A stretch of DNA of 64,000 bases from JBFMFR01 sp040752025. GTDB lineage: Bacteria; Chloroflexota; Anaerolineae; Anaerolineales; UBA4823. How positions within the stretch are numbered: position 1 is the stretch's first letter; every line of letters begins with the position of its first letter. Below are positions 33,436-41,569 of the stretch, one piece after another. The notes under the pieces are model-generated. The model was not told the origin of the DNA. It worked only from the letters and a program-made list of their open reading frames with translations, and ran no database searches. The stretch lies in assembly GCA_040752025.1 (NCBI GenBank), contig JBFMFR010000034.1, forward strand, positions 1 through 64,000, in the 5' to 3' direction. The translations under genes and the position numbers were made by a program.

Positions 33436-34311
33436 ATGGTCAAACTCGATCACGTCACCAAACAGTATCATGATACCACTGCCGTCAAGAATTTGAGCAT
33501 GCAAGTTGACGAGGGTGAGATTGTTGGCATTATCGGCCACAACGGCGCCGGTAAGAGCACCGCGCTCAAGATGATCGCCGGGCTGATCAAGCCCACCAGC
33601 GGCGTTGTGCAAGTCATGGGGCAGGACATCCAGAAAGACAGCGCCCGGGTCAAGAAACAGATCGGTTTCCTGCCCGAAGACAGCCCGCTCTACGAAAACA
33701 TGACCGCCCGGCAGTATTTATTGTTTTTCTCTGAGCTGTACCAGATGCCACGCCGGGCGGCGGTGGAGCGCATCGACCTGCTGCTTGAGTCATTGAATCT
33801 ATCACAAAAAGACAAGCTCACCGGCGAGTTTTCCAAAGGGATGAAGCGCAAAACCGCCATCGCCCGCGCCCTGCTGCACGACCCCAAGCTGCTGATCCTG
33901 GACGAACCCAGCTCCGGGCTGGACCCACTCACCTCGTTTTTCATCATCAACTACATGAAAACGCTCAAAAGCCAGGGCAAAACGATCCTGCTGAGCGCGC
34001 ACAACCTGTTCCACGTGGAATTCGTCTGTGATCGCGTCGCCATGATCAAGGATGGCGACCTGGTGGTGTTCGACCGCATGGACGCCATCCGCGCCAGCCT
34101 GGGGCGGCGCGAGTACCAGGTGGTCTTCACTGCGGAAGAACAACTCAGCTTCGAACGGAACAATGGAAACTACGTTTTTCGCAGCGACGATATCGGCGAA
34201 ATCGCGGCCTTGCTCGAAAAAGTCTCCGAGAACGATTGGGGGTTGGTGGACCTGTCGATTCACGAGTCGGCGTTAGAGGAGATCTACGTCAAGCTGATGA
34301 CAACCCCGTAG
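33436..34311 (+). CDS. ABC exporter ATPase (NatA-like)
   Basis: 291 residues. Walker A GHNGAGKST, Q-loop (IGFLPEDSPLYENMT), signature FSKGMKRKTAIARAL, Walker B LLILDEPSSGLDP, H-loop LSAHN. The C-terminal 80 residues form the extra domain seen in ABC-2 ATPases. It is divergent from the two permease genes and should power them. Seven bp separate its stop from the convergent DUF6062-like gene. Confidence 0.93.
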   Translation: MVKLDHVTKQYHDTTAVKNLSMQVDEGEIVGIIGHNGAGKSTALKMIAGLIKPTSGVVQVMGQDIQKDSARVKKQIGFLPEDSPLYENMTARQYLLFFSELYQMPRRAAVERIDLLLESLNLSQKDKLTGEFSKGMKRKTAIARALLHDPKLLILDEPSSGLDPLTSFFIINYMKTLKSQGKTILLSAHNLFHVEFVCDRVAMIKDGDLVVFDRMDAIRASLGRREYQVVFTAEEQLSFERNNGNYVFRSDDIGEIAALLEKVSENDWGLVDLSIHESALEEIYVKLMTTP

Positions 34312-34318
34312 GCGATGC

Positions 34319-35059
34319 CTACAGCTTGCCGTCGCGCTTCTCGCCCACGGCAATGCCCATGGCCCGCTTCCAGGCGTTGCCCTCCTTCCCGATTTTCTCG
34401 TGGTGGAAGCGGTAATCGTTCTTGCGGATGAATTCCAGCAGTTCCTCACGCAAGGATTGCAGATGCTGCTGGCTGATCTCCAATAACAACTGGCGATCGG
34501 CGGTGCGGCTGAGGCGCGCAAAAGCCTGATCCAGGTGCGGCAGGCATAAACCGCCAGAGGAGCGCAAGGCCTGCACCAGGTCTGGCTCGTTCAATGAAGC
34601 AGATAACATGTCCAAGGCCTGGCGTTCGATGCTCTCCTGGGCATGGCAGGCCGGGCAGGGGCGTTCTGGACGCAGGGCCTGCTGCTCCAGGGACAATTTG
34701 TCGGCGCCAGGTCGCGCCCACTTCAGACGCACGGATCGCTGCCCTTCCAGAGCCTCTGCCGCCTGAGACAGGCCTTTCTGCACCTGTTTGAGCAGGTCTT
34801 CGTACAGGATCGAGATGCCCAAGGCATTGCCGATCTGTGTTTCGAGCAGCAGCCAGGTGTGCTCGCGGCAGAAACCCAGCGACTGGTGCAGTTGGTCGCG
34901 CGTCTTGGGGTTGAGCAGGTTGTCATCGTGCAGCATGACGCGCAACGCCGCCTGGACGGCAACACCGACCAGGCGGCACAACGGACACCCAGACTGGGCG
35001 GGACAGGAAGTCCCGGCGCAGGCTTCGATAAAATCGTGGTAAACCGGCGGCTTGCTCAT
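34319..35059 (-). CDS. DUF6062-like protein with two CPxC pairs
   Basis: 246 residues, mostly helical, with SGCPLCRL near the N-terminus and CPACHAQE in the middle, plus GFCREHTWLLL and GGLCLPHLDQAF. The repeated Cys-Pro-x-Cys and Cys...His patterns suggest two metal sites or redox pairs. I associate this with the DUF6062 family; the function is unknown. It follows the HlyD/FtsX/ATPase operon on the same strand after a short repeat array, so it may be the last gene of that unit. Confidence 0.7.
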   Translation of the reverse strand: MSKPPVYHDFIEACAGTSCPAQSGCPLCRLVGVAVQAALRVMLHDDNLLNPKTRDQLHQSLGFCREHTWLLLETQIGNALGISILYEDLLKQVQKGLSQAAEALEGQRSVRLKWARPGADKLSLEQQALRPERPCPACHAQESIERQALDMLSASLNEPDLVQALRSSGGLCLPHLDQAFARLSRTADRQLLLEISQQHLQSLREELLEFIRKNDYRFHHEKIGKEGNAWKRAMGIAVGEKRDGKL

Positions 35060-35062
35060 GCA

Positions 35063-35119
35063 GTGTGGGACAGGAAGTCCCGTGCGGGACGGGAAGTCCC
35101 GTGCGGGACAGGAATTCCC
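35063..35119. repeat. Three tandem 19-bp palindromic repeats
   Basis: Units GTGTGGGACAGGAAGTCCC (35063-35081), GTGCGGGACGGGAAGTCCC (35082-35100) and GTGCGGGACAGGAATTCCC (35101-35119). Each can fold as GGGAC-loop-GTCCC. They lie between the HlyD-type gene and the DUF6062-like gene, just upstream of the latter's start. Confidence 0.85.
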
Positions 35120-35129
35120 GTCGCCCGGC

Positions 35130-36278
35130 CTACTCCTCGAAAGTCACCGCGACGGTCATGCCCCAAAGCAGACGAGGATCCACATTATCGAGCAAGATGC
35201 GCACGGTGTAGGTGATATCGCCGCGCTTCTCTTCGTATACCTGGGCGATTTTCTCGACGCTGCCGTTCAAGGTCAGATCGGGCAGAGCATCGGCAACAAT
35301 GCTGGCCTTCTGGCCGAGGGATACATCCACGACTTCCAACTCAGTCAGGTCGTCGGTTTCAACATACATCTGAGAGAAGTCTACGATGCGCATCACCGGC
35401 TGGCCCGGAGAAGCGGCCTGCCCTACCACCAGATCTTGCTCGACCACGGTGCCATCGATGGTGGCGACCAGTTCCAGGTTAGAAAGAGCGGCTTCGCCTG
35501 AGCGAATGGAAGCGTCAACGGCTGCAATGCGCGCATCGGCAGCCGCCAGGTCATCCGCATCCGGGCCATCTTGCAAGGCTGCGAAATCCTGCGTAGCTTT
35601 ATCCAGGCGCGCCTGGGCTTCCTTCAGAGTCGTCTCCAATTCCAGGCGGCGCACGGCGGAATTGTAATCGCTCTGGGCATCATCCAGCTCTTCTTTGAGG
35701 CGCTTGCGGTTGGAATCGCCGCTGGGGCGATACTTGACTTCATCGAACGCGGCGCGCGCCGCGTTCAAACGCTTCTCCATCTCCACTACCGCTTGCATGG
35801 CGGTCATGTTTTGCTGGTTGGTGGGCACGGTGTAGTTATCCAGGTTGTATTGGGCGTCGCGCACGGCGCGGTTGGCTTCCGAAATCGCGCGCGCCAAAGA
35901 AGCGCGCTGCACTTCGACGTTCTCGAACAGGCTGTCCCGCGCCTGCTGAGCCGCCAACAGTTCAGAGCGGGCGTTGGCCATACCGGCCTCGATTTCCTCG
36001 CGGTTACCCAGGCGGGCGACAACATCGCCGGCTTTGACCTGATCGCCTTCTTCGACCAGGATTTCATCCACCAGGCCGCTGGCCAAAAAGGACAGGTAGA
36101 CATCATCAGCGGGCACGATGCGCCCTTCAGCTACAATCTGCGTGTCAGCCACGACAGTCGGGATCGGCGTAGGCTCACCGGTAGTTCCAGCCGGCGCCTG
36201 GCCGCAGGCCGTCACGAGCAGGGCGGCGCTGCTCAGGAGGATAAACACGTATCCTAAGGAGAAAAGCTTTCGTTTCAT
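35130..36278 (-). CDS. HlyD/MacA-type membrane fusion lipoprotein
   Basis: 382 residues. Lipobox VTAC (Cys25). Biotinyl-lipoyl-like halves surround a long coiled-coil: GLVDEILVEEGDQVKAGDVVARL before it and LELVATIDGTVVEQDLVVGQAAS after it. The coiled coil spans about residues 110-260. It ends with a beta-barrel domain (LTLNGSVEKIAQVYE...TYTVRILLDN). It should bridge an ABC exporter to the envelope as MacA does. Last of three genes (ATPase, FtsX permease, HlyD) on the minus strand. Confidence 0.9.
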   Translation of the reverse strand: MKRKLFSLGYVFILLSSAALLVTACGQAPAGTTGEPTPIPTVVADTQIVAEGRIVPADDVYLSFLASGLVDEILVEEGDQVKAGDVVARLGNREEIEAGMANARSELLAAQQARDSLFENVEVQRASLARAISEANRAVRDAQYNLDNYTVPTNQQNMTAMQAVVEMEKRLNAARAAFDEVKYRPSGDSNRKRLKEELDDAQSDYNSAVRRLELETTLKEAQARLDKATQDFAALQDGPDADDLAAADARIAAVDASIRSGEAALSNLELVATIDGTVVEQDLVVGQAASPGQPVMRIVDFSQMYVETDDLTELEVVDVSLGQKASIVADALPDLTLNGSVEKIAQVYEEKRGDITYTVRILLDNVDPRLLWGMTVAVTFEE

Positions 36279-36305
36279 AATCTACCTCTGCATTCTATTT
36301 TTTTT

Positions 36306-38702
36306 CTACTGGTAAGCCAGGCTCTGGCGCACGCTGACGCGGACGGCGCTGCGGGCAGGGGCCCAGCTTGCCAGAATGGACAAGACCGTGATGATGCCCA
36401 ACCAGAGCAGCGCCCCGGTCGGTGTGTAATTATAAACATATTCGTTATTAAATGCCTGACCAATTGCCAACACCATCAGGCGCCCGGCGGGCATGCTGAG
36501 CGGCAGGGCCACCAGCCAGCTCAACCAGCCCAGGATGAGGCCCTCGCCGATGAACAGGCGGGCAACGTCCCAGGAAGAGGCGCCGATGGCGCGCATCACG
36601 CCGATCTCGCGGATGCGCTCCATCACGCTGAGCGAGAGCATACCGCTCAGGGCAATGCTGCCGACAGCAGCGATGATGACGGCCATCACGCCCAGCAGCA
36701 CCACGATGAAGTTGAACTGGCTGACCAGGGTCTGGGCGGTCTCGGCGGTGGCATCGCCGCCGATGCCAAACACGCCGCGCTGCGGGTGGATCTGCACGTG
36801 GTTCTGTTCGAAGTACTGGCGCAGGGCTTTGGCGGTGGCGATCTGAACGGCGGGGTCTTTGCTGACGGTGTCGATCCAGATCGTGCCGGTGCGGCCCACC
36901 TGGTTCAGATCGTGCAGAAAAACGTCGCGCGGCACGTTGGAGGAGTTGACCAGAATCGGGTCGAAGACCAATCCGACCACCTGCCAATCGCGCTCGTTTT
37001 TGTCGCTGTATTCGATGGTGACCCAATCGCCAACACCCACGCCGACTTCGTCGGCCAGTTTTTTGTTGAGCACGATGGCGTAGCTGTCATCCGGGTTGAG
37101 CCAGCGGCCCTGGCGCAACTGGTAGCCGTACATGTTGGTAGGCAGGGGCACGCCAAAGATCAAGGCGCTTTCATCATCGTCGGAGGCGGGCTGGCCGGCC
37201 GGGCGCATCGTGGCGTTCAGCAAGGCCCACGACTCGACGGCTTCTACGGAAGGATGGGCCAGGGCCAGTTCTTCGATGTAATCGATGCGCTGGCCTCCAT
37301 CGAGGATGAAGGTAACGTCTGCGCCCAGGATCTGGAAGATGACATCGTTGACGGTGTAGAGGGCGGCGTCGCGCACGCTGACCACCATCATAAAGATCAG
37401 CCCGCTGAGCACCAGGACGACTTCCATCAGCACCACGCGCCATTTGTTGCGGAAGGTGTTGCTGATGGTGAGTAAGAACATGCGCGAAACGTGGCGCAGG
37501 CGCGCTCCCAGGCGCTCGATCAGGCCGGCTTTCTTGCTCAGGCCGTAGGTGGCGATGGCCTCGCGCACGGTGATGCGCGCCCCGTTGAAAACGGGGATGA
37601 TGGAGGCCAGCAGCGGCGCCAGCAGGGTGATGACGACCATGGTGATGATCGCCGGACGGGAGTAGTCGAAGCCGCCGATATCGGCGCCGAAACTGCCCAC
37701 CAGCCAGGAGGAGATCATCCAGGCTCCCAGGATACCCAGCGGCACGGCAAAAATCATGGCTAACAGGCCGTAGCAAAAGATGGTGACCATGAACAGGCCC
37801 AGCACCTGCCAGGTGCGAGCGCCGACCGCCTTGAGCACGCCGATCTGGTCCACCTGGCGGGCGACGATGGCGTTCATGGTGTTATACACCAGGAGCAGGC
37901 CCAGCACCAGGGAAAGGGCGCTGAGCACGCCGAGCAGGTAGAACAGGCCGTCCATCTGGTCCTGGAAGAAGTGCTTGTTGGGGTCGGTGATGAAGCGGCC
38001 GGAGTCGCGCCCGGCTTTTTCCAGCCTGGCCTGCAAACGGTCGGCCAATTGGGTGACCGACTCTTCGTTCCAGACCGGGGCGGTGATCATCAATTGATCG
38101 TAATCGATGCTGCCCACCAGGCGCTCGTAGAACTCCTGGGTGACGTAGAATTGGGCGCTGCCGCCCAGGTAGGCAGGCTGCGAGAGGGTGTTATACACCG
38201 AGCCGCCGATCTGCACTTCAACTTCACGCTGGTTGACGCGCAGGTAGACTTTCCCATCCAGCGGGATGCCGAAGAAGGAGTCGGAGCCCTGTTCGACGGA
38301 GGCGACTTTGTCGCGCGGCCAGTCGCCGCTGACCAGTTCCAGCTTGTTGAGCTGCTGGTTATCGTAATCGGCGCGGGCAGTCAGCCCGCCCTGCCGCCAT
38401 TCGGCCTGGGAGTCCAGGCGCCATTCGATGGTGGTATTGCTCAACCCTTCGATCTGGTAAACCTGATCGTCGCGCTTGAGCACGTTGATCTGATCGTCGC
38501 CTACCGGCGGGTACACGAAGAGGTTGAGCATGGCCGGGCTGCTTTCGGACCAGATGTTCAACATGCCTGGGATCACCAGGTCGCGCGTGCCCATGATCAT
38601 GCCGATGGCGGCCGCGCCGATGCCAATGATCAGCACTACCTGCAGGGTGCGGCTCTTGTTGCCCCAAATATCACGGAAGACTTTATACCAGAGTACGCCC
38701 AT
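36306..38702 (-). CDS. FtsX/MacB-family ABC permease, double-module
   Basis: 798 residues. One N-terminal helix, a large external domain (about 50-255), three helices (about 268-400), a second anchor helix near 430, a second external domain (about 460-660) and three final helices. The repeated FtsX signature is visible as IGVLKAVGARTWQVLGLF and IGVMRAIGASSWDVARLF. Such proteins drive mechanotransmission rather than classical transport and may move lipids or lipoproteins. It starts 12 bp after the ATPase gene. Confidence 0.9.
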   Translation of the reverse strand: MGVLWYKVFRDIWGNKSRTLQVVLIIGIGAAAIGMIMGTRDLVIPGMLNIWSESSPAMLNLFVYPPVGDDQINVLKRDDQVYQIEGLSNTTIEWRLDSQAEWRQGGLTARADYDNQQLNKLELVSGDWPRDKVASVEQGSDSFFGIPLDGKVYLRVNQREVEVQIGGSVYNTLSQPAYLGGSAQFYVTQEFYERLVGSIDYDQLMITAPVWNEESVTQLADRLQARLEKAGRDSGRFITDPNKHFFQDQMDGLFYLLGVLSALSLVLGLLLVYNTMNAIVARQVDQIGVLKAVGARTWQVLGLFMVTIFCYGLLAMIFAVPLGILGAWMISSWLVGSFGADIGGFDYSRPAIITMVVITLLAPLLASIIPVFNGARITVREAIATYGLSKKAGLIERLGARLRHVSRMFLLTISNTFRNKWRVVLMEVVLVLSGLIFMMVVSVRDAALYTVNDVIFQILGADVTFILDGGQRIDYIEELALAHPSVEAVESWALLNATMRPAGQPASDDDESALIFGVPLPTNMYGYQLRQGRWLNPDDSYAIVLNKKLADEVGVGVGDWVTIEYSDKNERDWQVVGLVFDPILVNSSNVPRDVFLHDLNQVGRTGTIWIDTVSKDPAVQIATAKALRQYFEQNHVQIHPQRGVFGIGGDATAETAQTLVSQFNFIVVLLGVMAVIIAAVGSIALSGMLSLSVMERIREIGVMRAIGASSWDVARLFIGEGLILGWLSWLVALPLSMPAGRLMVLAIGQAFNNEYVYNYTPTGALLWLGIITVLSILASWAPARSAVRVSVRQSLAYQ

Positions 38703-38714
38703 GCTCGCGTCCCT

Positions 38715-39464
38715 TTAGAAGCCGGTCCACTGGGCGCCGCCGGCGTATTCGTCGCGGGCGATGCGCCCGTCGATGATCTCGACGACGCGCGGCACGCGGC
38801 GGGCCAGCTCTTTATCGTGGGTGACCATGATCATAGTTTTGCCCTGCTCTACCAGACGGAGGAACAAATTGAAAACATCATTCGAGTTGCGCGAGTCCAG
38901 GTTGCCGGTAGGCTCGTCGGCGACGATCAGGCTGGGATCGTTAGCCAGGGCGCGAGCAATAGCAGCGCGCTGCTGCTGGCCGCCAGAAACCATGCCGGGC
39001 AGCTTATTGGCCTGGTCTTCCAGGTCGACCAGCTCGAGCAGGTGCATGGCGCGCTCACGGCGCTCGCGAGCGGGAAACTTGCGCGCCAGATCCATAGGCA
39101 GGATGATGTTTTGCAGCAAGCTGAGCGCCGGAAGCATCTGGAAGAATTGAAATACGATGCCGACATTCTTACCACGCCAGGCTGCCAGTTGGTTCTCGCT
39201 CATGCGGTTCACCTCCTGGCCAGTGACGATCACTTTGCCTTCCGTCGGCCGGTCGATGCCGGTGATCATGTTGAGCAAGGTGGATTTACCATTGCCAGAT
39301 GGGCCGACAACAGAAACGAATTCGCCTGTGGCGATGTCAAAGGAAATGCCCTTCAACACCGTCACCCTGTCATTCCCTACCGGGAAGCTCTTGACCAGAT
39401 CAACCACCTGCACGACGTGGCCGTTGCTACCCCCGTTTGTTGGCTGACTCTTGCTAAACATCAT
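38715..39464 (-). CDS. ABC ATPase, LolD/MacB type
   Basis: 249 residues. Walker A GPSGNGKST, Q-loop VGIVFQFFQMLPALS, signature VSGGQQQRAAIARAL, Walker B LIVADEPTGNLDSRNS, H-loop MVTHDKELA. The LDSxxxxxVF extension is typical for ATPases serving FtsX-type permeases. The first gene of the efflux operon; two adjacent ATG codons at the start. Confidence 0.93.
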   Translation of the reverse strand: MMFSKSQPTNGGSNGHVVQVVDLVKSFPVGNDRVTVLKGISFDIATGEFVSVVGPSGNGKSTLLNMITGIDRPTEGKVIVTGQEVNRMSENQLAAWRGKNVGIVFQFFQMLPALSLLQNIILPMDLARKFPARERRERAMHLLELVDLEDQANKLPGMVSGGQQQRAAIARALANDPSLIVADEPTGNLDSRNSNDVFNLFLRLVEQGKTMIMVTHDKELARRVPRVVEIIDGRIARDEYAGGAQWTGF

Positions 39465-39584
39465 CTTTACTCCATATCAAGCGAACACTTTGTTCGACAT
39501 GCAGCTTCGATCAGGACATGCCATTAAAGATACGCAGAAATTCCCTGCAGGTTTCAAATAAAGTCGTATGAATATATTTCGGGG

Positions 39585-40733
39585 CTAATCCACGGACCAG
39601 ATCAGAGAAAGCTCGGGCCGGTATTCTTGAGCATCGTACATGCTCTCCACATCCACCAGGCGAGCGCCCTGGACGGCCAGATTCAGATCAACGTCCGTCC
39701 ACATGCGTTCTTTTACAAAAGCAGTCATGCGGCCGAATTTGCCTTCCTTGAGCAGGTGCGCTGCCAGGAAAGCGAAATTGGTCGCGCCCAAGAGATCCTG
39801 CCCGTCCGGCGCGCCGGTGCGCAGCAGATAGGTCAAGGATTGGGCGAAAACCTCTGTTTCTGTTATACGCGAGAGCAAACGCGCCGCCACCATGCCGCTG
39901 CCCAACAAGCGTTCTTGCCTCTGGCTTTCCGCAGCCACCAGGTCGGCATACTTTTCAGCCGCTTCAGGCAGCAGGCTGGCGCCATCGCATACCAGCACAA
40001 CCGAGTAGTTAGCCGGCGTCTGGCGCTTATCCTGCATGGCCAGGTAAGCCAACCGCTCAGGGTCGTAAGGCACTTCGGGGATCAGCACACGATCCGCACC
40101 GGCCAGCATGGCAATCAACAAGGTGCTGTAACCGGACTTGGCGGCGAAGGTCTCGATCACAATGATCTGCTCGCGCGAGCCCGCCAGGGCGCGCAGTTCG
40201 TGGATCAAGGCCACGCCGCGCGCCAGGCCGGTGCTGAAGCCCAGCGAGTAATCCGTACCAAAGATGTTATTATGGATCGTCTTGGGGATGCCAATCACCG
40301 GCACGCCCAGCGAGCTGAGATGGGCGGCGAACTGCAGCATGTCATCGTCGCCGATGACAATCAGGGCCTGGTATTCCAGGCGCTTGACCACATCGATGAT
40401 ATACGCGGTCATATCTTGCGGCCCGTCCGTGGAGGCTTTCAGGAATGCAGGGACGAGATCGCCAGGAGTCTGGCGTGGGTCCAGGCGCGAGGAATGCAAA
40501 AAAGAGCCCGGTGTGCGATCAATGGGGCGGACGATGTTCTTGCTCAGCTCGATGAACTGATCGCCATAAGTCGTAGGGTCGTGAGGATTGTAATGGATCA
40601 GGCCTTCCCAGCCTTTGCGTACACCAATGGGGTCGAAGCCCAGATCTACCAGCCGGTAAACCAGGCTCTTGAGGCACATGTTAAGACCCGGCACATCGCC
40701 TCCCCCCGTCAAGATTGCAACCCGTTTGCTCAT
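39585..40733 (-). CDS. Phosphofructokinase-family protein with altered active site
   Basis: 382 residues. The fold is that of PFK: GGGDVPGLN (10-18), IGDDD (127-131) at the place of GGDGS/GGDDS, PKTIHNNIFGTDYSLGFSTG at 150-169, and the terminal LKEGKFGRMTAF. The catalytic Asp of PKTIDND is His154 and the second Asp is Asn156. The usual MGR segment is replaced by ETFAAKSG (194-201). The Asp after GD suggests a PPi-type binding pocket. It may have lost sugar-phosphate kinase activity or act on another substrate. AAGGAG precedes the ATG, with a -10 TATAAT and a hairpin in the leader. Confidence 0.75.
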   Translation of the reverse strand: MSKRVAILTGGGDVPGLNMCLKSLVYRLVDLGFDPIGVRKGWEGLIHYNPHDPTTYGDQFIELSKNIVRPIDRTPGSFLHSSRLDPRQTPGDLVPAFLKASTDGPQDMTAYIIDVVKRLEYQALIVIGDDDMLQFAAHLSSLGVPVIGIPKTIHNNIFGTDYSLGFSTGLARGVALIHELRALAGSREQIIVIETFAAKSGYSTLLIAMLAGADRVLIPEVPYDPERLAYLAMQDKRQTPANYSVVLVCDGASLLPEAAEKYADLVAAESQRQERLLGSGMVAARLLSRITETEVFAQSLTYLLRTGAPDGQDLLGATNFAFLAAHLLKEGKFGRMTAFVKERMWTDVDLNLAVQGARLVDVESMYDAQEYRPELSLIWSVD

Positions 40734-40761
40734 ATGTTAGCTCCTTGATGACACGAACGCC

Positions 40762-40863
40762 CGGCGCTAGCGCCGTTGTTATCGAAATCCAAGACGGCGC
40801 TCATTATACATTAACTATTGATCTGAGAGAAGCTAGATTTGGCTCAAACCCATATGTTATAAT
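40762..40863. promoter_or_regulatory. Divergent promoter region between the PFK-like gene and the envelope locus
   Basis: For the minus-strand PFK-like gene there is a TATAAT box (40803-40808), then a 14-bp perfect palindrome CGGCGCTAGCGCCG (40762-40775) in the leader. For the plus-strand gene there is an extended -10 TGTTATAAT (40855-40863). -35 boxes are weak on both sides. Confidence 0.45.
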
Positions 40864-40962
40864 GGCCCATATCCGGCGAATCCCCCTTCTCGATAAAACC
40901 AGAGCCTGCTCCAACTTGCAGCCCAAACGCTTATTCGCCGCGGCAGGAACTTGAAAGGTGGA

Positions 40963-41532
40963 ATGACTTTGACCATTCTTTATCAAAAAATAGCTTCCAG
41001 GCTACCCACGAAAGGACAGATCGCGCCTGTCTTCTCGTTGATCATATTCATCGCCTTTTCCTGGATGCTTTACCACATCTTCCGGCAAACCACAAGCTGG
41101 TTGTATTACATGGGTATGCTGGATGTGATGGTGGTATATGCTTATGCCTTTTCGTTTACACTGGTTGAAAGCGCCTCGATCCTGCTACTCTTGCTGGTGT
41201 TTTGCCTGGTTTCCCCGGCCCGGTTTTTCAAAGATAAATTCGTCGCGCAGGGCACACTTCAGGTGCTGGTGGTCAGTGGAATTACGTATGGCTTGAGAAA
41301 TTCAATTGAGTTAATTCCGAAGCAAGACATCCAAACCATGGCTGCCATTCCTGGCTTATTTTTGGTGGTTATGATTATTTCGATCCTGCTCTTTTCTTTG
41401 ATCCTCGACCGCCTGCAATTCCTGTCGCGCCTCTTGAACGCCATTGCCGACCGGATGATCATTTTTGCGTACATCTACGTGCCCCTGGGCCTGGTTGGGG
41501 CCATCGTAGTAATCTTACGCAATCTTTTCTAA
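40963..41532 (+). CDS. Multi-span membrane protein, partner of the sulfatase-like gene (copy 1)
   Basis: 189 residues from the ATG at 40963, chosen by alignment with the paralogue at 50809-51372; a TTG at 40951 is the other option. About five hydrophobic helices. Shared blocks with the paralogue are FSWMLY, WLYYM, AYxxSF(T/S)LVES, PAR(F/Y)FK..FVAQG and the end YxPLGxxxAxVxxxRNxF. No known family. The gene for a Tat-exported sulfatase-superfamily enzyme follows after 37 bp, and the same pairing occurs in the second copy. A role in making or moving that enzyme's substrate is an inference. Confidence 0.7.
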   Translation: MTLTILYQKIASRLPTKGQIAPVFSLIIFIAFSWMLYHIFRQTTSWLYYMGMLDVMVVYAYAFSFTLVESASILLLLLVFCLVSPARFFKDKFVAQGTLQVLVVSGITYGLRNSIELIPKQDIQTMAAIPGLFLVVMIISILLFSLILDRLQFLSRLLNAIADRMIIFAYIYVPLGLVGAIVVILRNLF

Positions 41533-41569
41533 GTTCTTGCAGGCGAAATTTCGCGCAAAGGATTCTGGT

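Noticed and set aside
37971..39527. Long open frame (518 codons) on the plus strand
   Set aside because: Antisense to the FtsX permease and ATPase genes, which are certain. It has no domain, no ribosome-binding site and shadow-type composition.
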